Assembly (NCBI GenBank): GCA_012861695.1
Contig: JAAOOA010001136.1
Span: forward strand, 62,001-126,000
DNA: 64,000 nt
DNA from: Trematomus loennbergii
Lineage: Eukaryota; Chordata; Actinopteri; Perciformes; Nototheniidae
Direction: 5' to 3'
The notes below the pieces were generated by a model that saw nothing but the letters and a program-made list of their open reading frames with translations, had not been told where the DNA came from and did not search any database. Position numbers and translations under genes: made by a program. This document shows, in pieces, positions 20,366-31,740 of this stretch. Within the stretch, counting starts at the first letter, position 1; each line of letters starts with the position of its first letter.

Positions 20366-22662
20366 CAACACACTCTCACTCCCTAAGCGTCCAGGAGCGA
20401 CGCTTGGTCAGGGTCCCGTGGCGTCCAGTTGTGACGCGCCGAGGCTCCTTCAGCTTCATAAACGGACGCAAAGAGCTTTCAACTGATTGCAATGTATTCC
20501 CATCGGCGTCGGTATTTGACGCTTAGGGAAGCACGGCATTCGTTTGTGTCGGAGGCTGTTAAAGGCAATGTGAGCGTCCATTCCCATTGGATAACGGAGA
20601 ATTGTACACCCGGAAGTAAGTATTCCCCTTACTGTCGATTGATTTGACAGTGATATCTCCACTACTCATCAACTCAAAACACCAGATTATCCTTGTTAAT
20701 TAAACGACATTGATAGGTTTTAGTGTGTGGACAATGCTTTTGTCACGTTTTCCCCTTCGATTCTGAGAAACAAGTCGTTTTCTATGAGTTTTGGATGGTC
20801 GAAGACATTACATTACCCACAATCCTCTGTAGCAACCATAGACTGTATAAAGACTTCTAGACAAACAGGAACTGCCGCCAAAACTGAAAACTTGACGTGG
20901 ATCTTAAATATATAAGCAATTAAACAACATCTTACATTTCTTTTCACACAATACGTCTCCTTGCAGTATCAACACTAATTCGGCTGACTTTTATATTTGA
21001 TCCAATTGGTAGATAGGCTGTATTTACGCCATAACGGTGCACAGCTGATAGAAAGGGACACCTACTGGTTAAAGCACGTTATTGCATTTTATAATTTTAT
21101 TATTAGATATTAATAGGATCCCTATAAAGTATATTCTTTACTCGTCGTTATTCTCTACTAATAGTTAATTAAAGACTGTATATAATGACTATTTTGCACA
21201 TCCCATTCAAGATTTCAAGATTTTCTAAGGTTTATTGACATTAAAGACTGTATATAATGACTATTTTGCACATCCCTTTCAAGATTTCAAGATTTTCTAA
21301 GGTTTATTGACATATCATATTATACACAACTACGGTGTAGTTATGCAATGAATGAAAAACTTGGGTCGCAGGTTCCTCAACAGTGCATTACAAGACATCT
21401 ATCAATATGTGTGTACCTCCACCATTACATTGTCATATTCTGCACATTTCTTATACTATCTACATACATCTTATAAGAGTATAATACATATGTATAATAT
21501 CAGTTAAAATAAGTGCTTAAACATAGTTAACATTGCAGGAAAGCAATATATTAGACGTTAAGTACTTTGTCAGGCTTAATATTTATCTGTAGATACAAAT
21601 TCACTGTGTGTGCTGTGTGCTCTGCATGTGTGACCATCAAAGAGGGTTTCATCCCTCCATATTCATCTTCTATACCCCCAAAGCTTTTTTCTTATTCAAA
21701 AGAAGACCTTAACCTAAAGTATTCTTTAATGTTTAAATAAAGCCTTATTAGTTTGTCTGTTTTGCACATCCTCCTATTAATATCTAATAATAAAATTATA
21801 AAATGCAATAACGTGCTTTAACCAGTAGGTGTCCCTTTCTATCAGCTGTGCACCGTTATGGCGTAAATACAGCCTATCTACCAATTGGATCAAATATAAA
21901 AGTCAGCCGAATTAGTGTTGATACTGCAAGGAGACGTATTGTGTGAAAAGAAATGTAAGATGTTGTTTAATTGCTTATATATTTAAGATCCACGTCAAGT
22001 TTTCAGTTTTGGCGGCAGTTCCTGTTTGTCTAGAAGTCTTGTCATCAGGGCTCTAGAGTTAACTACGGCAGATATGTCATATTTAATGCAGCCGAAACGT
22101 GTATTACAATGCCGTTATGTGATGACTTTCAAAGAGAAAAGCAAGCACACTCGGAATAATGTATTATTTAATTGTTTTATACAGTCTATGGTTGCTACAG
22201 AGGATTGTGGGTAATGTAATGTCTTCGGCCATCCAAAACTCATAGAAAACGACTTGTTTCTCAGAATTGAAGGGGAAAACGTGACAAAAGCATTGTACAC
22301 ACACTAAAACCTATCAATGTCGTTTAATTAACAAGGATAATCTGGTGTTTTTGAGTTGATGAGTAGTGGAGATATCACTGTCAAATCAATCGACAGTAAG
22401 GGGAATACTTACTTCCGGGTGTACAATTCTCCGTTATCCAATGGGAATGGACGCTCACATTGCCTTTAACAGCCTCCGACACAAACGAATGCCGTGCTTC
22501 CCTAAGCGTCAAATACCGACGCCGATGGGAATACATTGCAATCAGTTGAAAGCTCTTTGCGTCCGTTTATGAAGCTGAAGGAGCCTCGGCGCGTCACAAC
22601 TGGACGCCACGGGACCCTGACCAAGCGTCGCTCCTGGACGCTTAGGGAGTGAGAGTGTGTTG
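20366..22662. mobile_element. Foldback element with long inverted arms
   Basis: The left arm (20366-about 21117) and right arm (about 21773-22662) are near-perfect reverse complements. Each starts CAACACACTCTCACTCCCTA, with a 7-bp direct repeat ATTATAC outside (20359-20365 and 22663-22669). The right arm has ~140 extra bases near 22030-22180 that the left arm has lost. The outer arms carry GGACGC/GCGTCC-type words; the inner arms are shared with 13545-13965 and 33410-33930. There is no transposase. MULE-like or other long-TIR origin is possible. Confidence 0.85.
21170..21310. repeat. 70-bp tandem duplication in the foldback loop
   Basis: The unit with AAAGACTGTATATAATGACT and ending TTTATTGACAT occurs twice with one or two differences. 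Confidence 0.85.
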
Positions 22663-22669
22663 ATTATAC

Positions 22670-23290
22670 ACACTGTTCTGCTTTCTGCACTGACCTCAGC
22701 AGCTGTTCTCACTGTAAACATCGCATCACAATGAAAGCAGTTGTATTAAAACGAAATAGCCTAACATCCAGGGGAGATGTGATTAGTGAGTAAACAAACA
22801 GTAAAGGGCAGAAAGTCTGATGCACATTTGATCATCTTAAATAACTTATAATCACAACGGGACCAGTTTGCAGAGCTGTGCTTCGTTGACATAAGTCCAG
22901 CCATGCGTCACGCCTCTTTTAAACATCACTGTTGGCTGAAATCGACTCCGGAGAATACATCAGTGTACCCTCGGTTATTGCTCCTCCAGAGAGACTCCTC
23001 GATAATCGATCCTCGACAAGCCTTTAGAGACATTTGTTTTCCTTCGAGATGGCGCGCCAACATCCGTTTCCGGGTCGCTGCCGGAGGATCTGGGAGTCTG
23101 GAACGCGAAAATGATAGAAATAACAAACGGCTCATTTCGGAGGACTCGCGTGCGTCTGCTTGACGCCGGGACGACAGGCCGCCCTCCCCGACAGGCGCAC
23201 GGACGTGAGGGCCCGCTCATCACTGCGCACACTTCTTTGACTGCAGTTTTAATTATCATTGTATCAGAACTGATTAGAAGATTCTAACTT
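22670..23290. other. Unassigned spacer
   Basis: It includes a GC-richer block (23040-23220) with GGCGCGCC. No supported gene. Short frames on both strands overlap and look like chance. Confidence 0.3.
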
Positions 23291-23300
23291 ATTCTGTTCA

Positions 23301-23745
23301 TTAGTTATGCCCTTTCTTTTGGGCAGTGTCCATGGGCGTTTTTTTGCGAGGAATTGTCATTTTTTGTCCTGCCAATTTTGAAGAGTACACATGATATATA
23401 TCATGTCCACAATCACACATGGCATGCTGAGCAGATTCGTCTGAATTTTCATCAACATCGTCCCCTTGAAAAATCAGCTCCAAAGCCTCAGCTGTAGTAA
23501 ACTTCTTTGCCATACCTCAGTTGGTGAGACTATCTGCATCTTTTAAAACTTTACGCACATTCGTTTCACCGAAATAAGTAAACGCCTCTCAATGAAAAAC
23601 TTAATGGAGTTGTTTATTGCCGTTTCTGTAGTTTAAGAGGAAAAACACGGCATGTCTCTGGCTGAAACAACTGAGAAGTTATGACGCTTTGAACACAACG
23701 TGATATTTGGGATCGTATACAGCCCCGTGGGTCTCAGAGGGTTAA
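23301..23745 (-). mobile_element. piggyBac-like terminal fragment with N-terminal transposase piece
   Basis: At 23742-23745 a TTAA is followed, on the minus strand, by CCCTCTGAGACCCACGGGGC, a piggyBac-style end. Inside, the frame 23301-23513 starts MAKKFTTAEALELIF and is acidic (DDVDENSDES), like the N-terminus of PGBD-type transposases. The catalytic domain and opposite end are absent. The transposase assignment is moderate, and the terminus is the stronger evidence. Confidence 0.5.
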
Positions 23746-23749
23746 GTGT

Positions 23750-24478
23750 TAATATTACAAAGATGGTAAAAGGTATGATATATATTTGCGTATTGATATG
23801 CCTTACCCCTCTGTGAACATTTAGGCCAAATTCTGTGACATTCTGATCATTAATTCCAGAGATACATGGGATAAGGCCAACACGGCCCCCTTCAGAGGAT
23901 CCCACATTTTCACTATTTTCAGTTATGGGAAAGTTCCAAACATTAACCAACATTTAAAATTTGGCATTCAAATATTTTTATACAACCATCCGTTTCATAA
24001 ACTAGACATATTAAAGTAATGAAAAAAGATGGTTGTGCTTTGTTCTAACTCGGGTAGGGGTATCTCGATAACTAAAGTCTTTTTTGGGGGTTTGTTCCTC
24101 TACTAATATGATTATATAATGTTTGACATTATTGATATTAAAAAAGTGATTTGTTTTCCATGTCATTTGTGTGTTTTTCTTATCAGAAAGTGAAGTTATT
24201 TATTTGTAAGCTCCAAATCCTAATTTTTCCCTCAATGGCCTTTGTGCCCTGGCATGTGGCCTTTGTTGCCCCTAAAATGATGAAATTCCAAGCCTGTCTT
24301 GGTTAAAAAAAACTGTGAGAATTCGTACTTCTTCCTAATAAGCATTCCTACTGACCTTTAATGAGCGCCAAGCCTGGTAAGTGTCACATGAAAATTAGTC
24401 TGGAAACGCATGCACTGCATTTAACGAATTAGGCTCTTAATTTCTACATCCTATTTCACAAAAATTCTAATATTTTGC
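23750..24478. other. Unassigned AT-rich spacer
   Basis: No gene or element terminus recognised. Confidence 0.3.
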
Positions 24479-24481
24479 TTA

Positions 24482-25135
24482 CCCCTAGATTCCACCGGGT
24501 CCGTCTGCGTCGCGTTACGGCTGCGCCGCGGTTTTGGTCCGGCCTCCTCCGGCGTCATACCCTACCAGGCGCGTTTCAGAAGCATTTCAGAAGCGGAGCG
24601 TCTTGCCTGTCGGCTCGCAGTTTTTGTTGATTTGGGCATATTTCCTGGACAGGCTACTTTGTACAGACAAAGTTAATAATAACTGTAAGATTCCAGTTAT
24701 AAACGACATGAATCAAAGATGTGTTGCTGTATTTTAGTGGTTAAAAAAATGCATTCATCATCATAATTATTCTATATATATAATTTACACACTGCCTGTA
24801 AACCGGAGGAGAACGCTGGCATTTCTCCTCCTACTTGAAAGACTACGGAGGGATAGGGTCTGCAAAATTAGTTTGTGTTATATATATATGCTATATATGC
24901 TCTGACCTTTCCACTTCCTGCCTGCCCGACCTTACGTTACGGCTGCGCCGCGACAAATATAGGATTCGATCCTAATTTTAGAGGAGCCCTGCGCCGAGCC
25001 GCTTCTGGGACGCTTCTGAGCCGTAACGCGCCGCGTGTGGTGGAATTGCACCCATTGACTAGAGTGGCCGCGATCGCCATGAGCACCGCGGCGCAGCCGT
25101 AACGCGCCGCAGACGGACCCGGTGGAATCTAGGGG
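24482..25135. mobile_element. PIF-Harbinger MITE with ~50-bp GC-rich TIRs
   Basis: Inverted ends start CCCCTAGATTCCACCGGGTC and continue for about 50 bases with few differences. TTA flanks both sides (24479-24481 and 25136-25138). The interior repeats the TIR word GTTACGGCTGCGCCGCG near 24935. No transposase. Confidence 0.9.
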
Positions 25136-25264
25136 TTAGGCGGCGTTACACATTGCAGCCCAGACTTTTCTTAAGAAAGTTAACATAACAGTTTATTTTT
25201 CCTTTAACCTCTAAGACATTTATTTCATATTGGTTTGTGCTGTGAACAGTCCAACAGAGTTTGA

Positions 25265-25460
25265 ACGCTATACCTGTGTTCGCAAAGACATGCAGGAAAA
25301 GTTAGAACTTTTTAATTGGCCATGAATTTTCCAATATGCATGTAAAATACCTGTCTGTCAATGTACAAAGAAGTTGGATGCACAGAGTTGCCTGCCAATG
25401 CAAAGCAGCCTACCCTAGGGAATTAGTTTTCTGTCTCTACATGCACAGAATGTTATAATA
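25265..25460. repeat. Interspersed repeat, inverted third copy
   Basis: Reverse complement of the block at 9240-9450 and 14330-14495, with some divergence. Confidence 0.65.
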
Positions 25461-25702
25461 AACTAGAGAATGCAATTCCTGAAGAAATTGCTAGTGGGAA
25501 TGCTTTATGCTGAAAAGCTGACACTAAACTGCTATGCTGAAATGTAATGTGTAAGAAGAAAAGCGAATAATTTAGATTGAAATGATACATGAACACTGGG
25601 GGCTTGAATGTGTGATGAGTGAAGAAAATAAAGTAAAAAGGCTTGGAAAAGCAGCAGAATATTTGAACTGCAAACTTTTGAACTAAGTTGATGGTGAATG
25701 AT

Positions 25703-25882
25703 CTGTCGCCATGGCAACGGCATTTGATGACACCCCATAATACGCTTAGATGCTGCATCGTTACCAAACCTGTGAAGTTTTGGGCCGTTTGGAACATTTT
25801 CACTGAAGTTATGAGAAAACCGTGTTTCATGGCGAGCATTGTGTTGCCATGGCAACGGCATTTGAAGAAACCCCATAATTGA
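25703..25882. repeat. Duplicated ~37-bp motif
   Basis: CCATGGCAACGGCATTTGA followed by a near match of CACCCCATAAT occurs at 25710 and again at 25851, about 140 bases apart. No class assigned. Confidence 0.5.
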
Positions 25883-26412
25883 CGTAGAGCTGTTGAGGGC
25901 TGGACCGGTGATATACAAGCGAAGTTTGGGGGACGATCGGACTGGGGATTTTAACCGTGCAAAACTGGACAAATCTCTGCCTACATTCACTCAGTATGTG
26001 AAATGCCCCACCAGGGGAAATAATACACTGGATCTTTTATATGCTAATACCAAGGATACATATTGTGCCACTGCCCTCCCCCCCTGGGCAGATCTGACCA
26101 CAAGCTCGTCTTCTTGGCTCCGAAATATGTCCCTCTGGTGCAGAGGCAGCCTGTATCCACCAGGACTGTGAGGAAATTGACTCCAAAGGCTAATGAGGCT
26201 CGACAGGACTGCTTCGAGACCACTGACTGGGACGTGCTTTGTGTGCCACATGGAGAGGACATCAATAACATGACTGACTGCATCACAGAATACATCAACT
26301 TCTGTGAGCAAACAATATTACCCGCTAAAACTGTCAACTGTTTCCCCAACAATAAACCCTGGATTACTAGTGACCTGAAAACTCTTTTAAATAAGAAAAA
26401 GGAAGCTTTTAA

Positions 26413-27394
26413 GGCCCCGGCCCCACGGGAACGCATACGGCAAAACGCATAGGATTAACACAAACGCAATCGCCAAAAAGCTTCCGCCCACACGCAATAT
26501 ACACCGGATAGTGTCTTCCCACACGAGACAGCTCCGTTTAGATCCAACCGCTGGAAAAGCTGCAGCACATATGCCGAGCCTGTACGTGGCGCTGTAACTT
26601 CCTCCACAAAAGCAGCAACTTCCTCCACAAAAGCAGCGAAGAAGAATGGTTGTCATGGCTGCACTTCTGTTTATTCTCCGCGGTGGGGGCCGAGGGAACC
26701 GTGCAGAGTTTTTCGCCGGTCAACGTGTGTTAAAGTCTAAATCTTCCGGACAAAATTATAAAAGTGCCGGTCAAAGGTCTTCTTTGTTATTTATTAAGCT
26801 TTAAAACAAATGAATAACGACTCTATATAATGATATATAATAATAAAATACACGGAGCCTGTCTCTTTTTCCTCTCTTCTGACAGCGTCAGTGTCTGTCT
26901 CATGCAGCAGCTGATCCAGTAATGAGTGACTCGACAGTAAAAATAAACATATTTATAACTAGTTTAGGTAGTTTGAGAGGTAATTAAAATAGCTAAGGGT
27001 GATGATCTGACTTGAAGTGTGTGTTTTGCTCCCGCTGCATCACAGCGGGAGGAGCTGCGTGTCTCCGTCCTGTCAGATTAGACTTCACTCGCGTTTATGT
27101 CCATATCGAGATAAAGATAAATAATCTGAATTCAGTGTGCAGTGTACTTTTGCGGGGGTGAGCAGCAGAGGTGGGGAGAGGCGGGGCTATTGCGTCGTCA
27201 TTATCAGAAAATGATGACCGTATAGGCTACCACACGGAGCCGTTGGACCCCCCAGAGCGCTCCGTTCCCAGATCTATCCACCTTTGGACCCGTTGTCGTT
27301 TGCATCGTTCTGTTACGGCGTCGTGTGGCAAAAGGGCTATACGCAAGAGAAATATGCGGATACAACCCGTTTTCGTTCCCTTGGGGCCTGGGCC
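26413..27394. mobile_element. PIF-Harbinger MITE inserted in the LINE
   Basis: 982 bp with inverted ends GGCCCCGGCCCCACGGGAAC (left) and GGCCCAGGCCCCAAGGGAAC (right, inverted), flanked by TAA at 26410-26412 and 27395-27397. Removing it rejoins LINE coding sequence (AFK to SGDKSLLK). No transposase is encoded. Confidence 0.9.
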
Positions 27395-27397
27395 TAA

Positions 27398-28409
27398 GTC
27401 TGGGGACAAATCACTGCTGAAGAGTATCCAGCATGAGCTGAGAGACAAGTTGAGGAGGGGCAGAGATTCCTACAGGAAGAAGCTGGAGACTAAGCTCCAG
27501 CAGAACAATAGCAGGGATGTCTGGGCTGGGATGAAGGCTATCACTGGCTTCAAAGGGAGAGACAGACTGACTGTGGGCACCCTGGAGTGGGCCAACGAGC
27601 TGAACACCTTCTTCAATAGGTTTGGCTCTCCGCCCGCTGCTGTCTCCTCCACCTCCACTTCTCACCTCACCTCCTCCACTCTTCCTGAGGACCTGTGCCG
27701 CCAGCTGTCTCCTGTTCTCCAACACCTGTTCAACCTGAGCCTGCACCTGGAGACCATCCCGGTGCTGTGGAAGACATCCTGCGTTGTTCCGGTCCCTAAA
27801 AAGACAACTCCTTCTGGGCTCAATGACTATCGCCCTGTAGCACTCACATCTCATGTGATGAAGGTGCTTGAGAGACTGGTCTTGGCCCATCTCAGACCGC
27901 AGGTGAGATCATTCCTTGACCCTCTGCAATTTGCCTACCAGCCTCACCTGGGGGTGGACGATGCCATTATTTACCTGCTGCAGCGTGCTCACTCATACCT
28001 GAATGGATCGGGTTGCACTGTGAGAATCACCTTTTTTGATTTCTCCAGTGCATTCAACACGATCCAGCCTCGGCTACTGAGTGACAAGCTGCAGGCTATG
28101 AGGGTAAACTCGTCCACCATCTCCTGGATTACCAACTACCTCACGGACAGACCACAGTACGTCCGGCTGGGCAGTGTGCTGTCTGATGTGGTGGTTGGTA
28201 GTATTGGAGCCCCACAGGGGACTGTGCTGTCTCCTTTCCTGTTCACCTTATACACCTCTGACTTTCTATACAACTCAGAGTCATGCCACCTGCAGAAGTT
28301 TTCGGATGACTCTGCAGTGGTAGGGTGTATAAGGGATGGACGGGAGGAGGAGTACAGAGCGCTGGTGGGTGATTTTGTTGAGTGGACTGGAAGAAATCAT
28401 CTGCTTTGA
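27398..28409 (+). pseudogene. LINE reverse transcriptase, palm region
   Basis: The frame from SGDKSLLKSIQHEL to the stop at 28409 includes NDYRPVALTSHVMKVLERLV, FAYQPHLGVDDAI, FFDFSSAFNTIQP, TDRPQYVRLG, GAPQGTVLSP and FSDDSAVVGC (the catalytic Asp pair, with Ser in place of the usual Ala). The open frame continues upstream into the MITE to 27171, but that part is not LINE. Translation would stop before the thumb because of the frame change at 28409. Confidence 0.85.
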
Positions 28410-29017
28410 ATGTGGCCAAGACCAGAGAGATGGTCATTGATTTCAGGAGGAAGAGGACATCTCCTCCTCTGCCCCTGTGCATTCTAGGAGAGGATGTGGC
28501 AGTTGTGGAGGTCTACAAGTACCTGGGAGTGCACTTAGACAATGGGCTGAACTGGAGGATCAACACTGACGCTGTGTACAAGAAGGGGATGAGCCGACTC
28601 TATTTTCTGAGGAAGCTGAGATCCTTCAACGTATGCAGTAAGATGCTGGAGATCTTCTATCAGTCTGTTGTGGCTAGTGCACTCTTCTTTGCTGCGGTCT
28701 GCTGGGGGGGCAGCATCAGAGCCGGTGACACCAGCAGGATCAATAAACTGATCAGGAAAGCTGGGTCAGTCATCGGCATCAAGCTGGACCCCTTTGAAGC
28801 TGTGGTGGAGAGGAGGACACTGAACAGGCTGTTGTCCATCATGGATAACCCCACCCATCCTCTCCACCTGCAGCTGGACAGTCAACGGAGCTCCTTCTCC
28901 AACAGACTGCTGCAGCTCCCCTGTCACAAGGACAGATACTGGAAAACATTCCTGCCCACTGCAATAACACTGTACAATAAATCACCTCTGGCTGGAAGAG
29001 AACTCTCTGCTCCATAG
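28409..29017 (+). pseudogene. LINE ORF2 C-terminal part
   Basis: It continues the LINE protein one frame away: LNVAKTREMVIDFRRKRTSP, YKYLGVHLDNGLNW, VVASALFFAAVCWGGSI and MDNPTHPLHLQL. These are the thumb and conserved C-terminal blocks of this LINE clade. Confidence 0.8.
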
Positions 29018-29098
29018 TTTCTCTAGAAATAAAACCACGTTGTACATTTTACTCACATAATCTGTTTCATATTTAATACTACCATAATTCCATATATT

Positions 29099-29102
<4 letters not shown>

Positions 29103-29145
<43 letters not shown>

Positions 29146-29148
29146 ATA
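29103..29148. repeat. TA microsatellite
   Basis: Nearly pure TA dinucleotides in the LINE 3' UTR. Confidence 0.95.
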
Positions 29149-29309
29149 TCTGCATGTATATTTTCTATTTTGACATGTATATTTTATTTATTTTTTTTAT
29201 TCTTGTATATTTTGTATTTTGTTTTATTGTAAAATGCCTTTTATGCTGCTGTAAAAAACAATTTCCCAATTTGGGATCAATAAAGTACTATCTATCTATC
29301 TATCTATCT

Positions 29310-30324
29310 GACACAATACAAATAGAAAGTACTACAAATAAACTGGATTTAATTTCATCTTAAATTATTAATATAGACACCATTTTCTTTTACAAATATC
29401 CAACCTTCAAATTGCTATTTTAAATCAAAATTGCTCTTCACACTTACTAAAGTACATTTGCATGGACATCTCAGTTCATTTTCAGGGCTGCACGAGTATG
29501 GCCAAAAGTATGTGAGTAGATCTCAACAAATATCGACCCTAAATATAGTCTTTATTAAGAACGAGAAAAGTTTGAACATATATATCACTTATTGTAAAAA
29601 TATAACAAATGTGCGAGGGTGATGACGTCAGAGCATCGTCCTATGTGCCGGGGCTGAGCCCCGGACAGCCCGGCCCAATTTAACCCCTGCGTGTAGTCAA
29701 AACACTTGCTAACTGAACACTTCCTTTGCTGACATGGCGGATAATGTCATTTGCACCACAACTACAAAAGCAACTGAATGATTTGGCCTTTAGCTAAGAG
29801 GCTAACATGTCCTGCTCATTTAGCCTGGAATCATTGTATGTGTTGAGCATAAAATATGTACATTTTGTGATTGCAGCAAGACAAATGTTAGCCAAATACG
29901 GTAGCAGTATTCACTAGCTGGACGTATGGACAGGTCAATCTTGTTCTGTTAGCTTTTGGCTAACAGAATACTCACTTGTAAAATATTTGGACAAGTTCAC
30001 ATCAGTTTATTTAATCTTGTTTTTATCCATTTCCAGTGCAAAGAGGTGGATGCTGAGCAGCTGCAGAGGCTTCTGAATAAAATATCCTGAAAGGTTTATA
30101 ATTTAAAATCATATAAGCAGGTTTTATAAACAAAAACAAGAGTCTTGTTAATATACAGTGTATGGTCATTATCTAAAGTGAAATGGGCACTGCTATTGCA
30201 GAGTAAAGGCCAAAGTAACCATGCCTAATGAGGCTTTTTCATTTTTTTTCTTCTCTTCTTCTTTAGGATCTTTGAAATCTGGAGGCTTTACCATTGATGC
30301 CTGTCGCAGCATGGTCGCTCTGAT
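29310..30324 (+). repeat. Copy C of the calpain-bearing repeat, inverted relative to A and B
   Basis: It begins exactly after the LINE TATC tail and matches the reverse complement of 9742-10985. It includes the ~345-bp block (29600-29950) that copy A lacks. It ends inside exon 16-like sequence and lacks the LINE 3' ends of A and B. Confidence 0.8.
29480..30324 (+). pseudogene. Calpain exon 14-16 fragment, copy C
   Basis: The exon 14-like end encodes LHEYGQK (29486-29508). The exon 15-like block (30037-30093) is 57 bp; a single-base loss makes it end ...LLNKIS and a stop. The exon 16-like block (30267-30324) reads [19 protein letters not shown] and is longer than in A and B. It matches the resident gene's [18 protein letters not shown] closely. 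It lies about 2.2 kb upstream of the intact gene, same strand, as the tail of a lost upstream paralogue would. Confidence 0.82.
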
Positions 30325-30529
30325 CTTTCGCAATGATGCTCTCAATTTGTCTTGCGTTATACATCCTGCGTGCGCTTTCGCCCCTCCCTAAAAGCCCTCT
30401 CGGCCAGGTTGTGTTGTGACTTGCAGTCTGTTTAATAAATCCATATGAACCTGCCATCAGGCCCTGGGGCCCCCTATTTAAACAACAAATCAAAGTCAAT
30501 TTATAGCCTCGGCAGGCTCTGTGAATAGA

Positions 30530-30530
<1 letters not shown>
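30325..30530. other. Unassigned spacer
   Basis: No match to the calpain fragment after 30324, and no gene recognised. Confidence 0.3.
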
Positions 30531-30597
<67 letters not shown>

Positions 30598-30608
30598 CAC
30601 ACCACACA

Positions 30609-30680
<72 letters not shown>

Positions 30681-30683
30681 CAC
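30531..30683. repeat. AC microsatellite, about 150 bp
   Basis: CA repeats interrupted by CACC at regular places. Reading frames across it are artefacts. Confidence 0.97.
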
Positions 30684-30782
30684 GTCGTCCCCCCCTCCCC
30701 CCCTTATGTGCCCAATTCCCCCATGTGAATCACATCTGGCACAAACAAACACACACACACACACACAGAACAATTTGCACAT

Positions 30783-30923
30783 TTACCACAGGTGAAGTTA
30801 TGTAAGGGAACATCCCATCCTGAAAGAAGCAGCATGAGGCGTTTACAGGTTAAATACAAAGACTGGGGCGTCTTTTCTCATACTTGCTCCTCCACCCAGA
30901 CCCAACACTTCCCTTCCTGGCTG
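30783..30923 (+). promoter_or_regulatory. Possible 5' noncoding exon/promoter region of the calpain gene
   Basis: 30783-30915 is the partner of the perfect inverted repeat at 1-133. CTG/GTAAGG at 30923-30924 is a good donor. The first coding exon is preceded by a pyrimidine-rich acceptor (CCCTTTTCTGAACAG, ending 32538). A noncoding first exon here spliced to 32539 is therefore plausible but unproven. Part of the sequence also resembles LINE coding DNA, which argues for caution. Confidence 0.3.
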
Positions 30924-31383
30924 GTAAGGTAAGCTTTAGATCTTTTTTTGTAGTTAACATGTCAGGTAACAATTAAGGAAACGGTTTTCATTTTCTCAAA
31001 CAGTTTAGCAACTCAAGGTATTATCAACGTTTTCTGGCCAGATCCTACTGTGTATTCAATGTTTTTACATTAAAGATACTACAAAGGTATAAGGTGCATG
31101 CACTCTTTCTGTCTCGGTACAATGGCTTATTTACCTCAGTGACTTATGTATTTTATTGTAAATGTAGTTTTTCACTCTCTATTATTCTTTATATGATAGA
31201 ATGAAACGTCATTAAGGTAACAGCTAATCAATAAACAACAAAACACAACATATCAAATAGGAAACGGCAGGTAACACACAAAAGTTGCCATAAGAAAATG
31301 TTAAAGACGAATAAAAGTCCAGTTAAAAACAACTGAAAATCTAATTACAATCCTTTGTAGTTTGTCTTGTCCACATTTCCAGA

Positions 31384-31434
31384 GTGCATGTGCATGTGCA
31401 TGTGCACCTGCGCACCAGTTATGTGCAGCCCTGT
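31384..31434 (-). mobile_element. hAT terminus
   Basis: Read inverted it starts CAGGGCTGCACATAACTGGT and continues with a GTGCACATGCACATGCAC palindromic run. It is related to the end at 5211. Confidence 0.5.
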
Positions 31435-31668
31435 CTATAACCCCTAAAAGACCGCGTAGTAGTGTGACTAAAGACAATGGGTTTTACTATAACTGATTTT
31501 CCTAAAGATACTCATTAGATTGCATGCCAACTTATTATCTGCTCTGAGTCTCTTTGTGTGGTTATGTGTCGCTAACGTCTCCATGATAACCAAAGTGAGA
31601 AGATGTGGCAATATCTGTAAAAACAAGCTACTGTACTATAAGCAGAAGTAATGAAGGCAAAAGCAGTG

Positions 31669-31740
31669 CTGGAAGAAGTACTCCGATCTTTTACTTAAGT
31701 AAAATACATATTATGTAGAATACTGTGTTAAGATTTACTT
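31669..31740 (+). mobile_element. hAT terminus of the AAGTAAAAGTA type
   Basis: CAGTGCTGGAAGAAGTACTC followed by TTTTACTTAAGTAAAATAC. The paired end is not identified. Confidence 0.5.

Larger units (their letters stand above)
25930..29309 (+). mobile_element. CR1/L2/Rex-like LINE, 5'-truncated and split by a MITE
   Basis: The coding parts are an endonuclease C-terminus (25950-26410: GDFNRAKLDKSL, TRGNNTLDLLYAN, GRSDHKLVF in successive frames), a linker and reverse transcriptase (27398-28409), and a thumb/C-terminal part in another frame (28409-29017). The palm motifs are FFDFSSAFNT, GAPQGTVLSPFLF and FSDDSAVVG. The 3' UTR has GGGATCAATAAAG and ends in a TATC repeat (29289-29309), as in fish LINEs of this group. 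A Harbinger MITE interrupts it, and frameshifts at about 26090 and 28409 disable it. Confidence 0.85.

Noticed and set aside
20456..22572. Two identical 68-residue frames as a duplicated gene
   Set aside because: They are mirror translations of foldback arms without any domain, and the sequence is explained by palindromy.
27171..27397. N-terminal part of a 412-residue open frame
   Set aside because: It lies in a Harbinger MITE. Only the part after 27397 matches a known protein family.
30531..30805. Long open frames of Val/Cys or Thr/His across the microsatellite
   Set aside because: They are translations of AC repeats. No codon or domain evidence for a protein.
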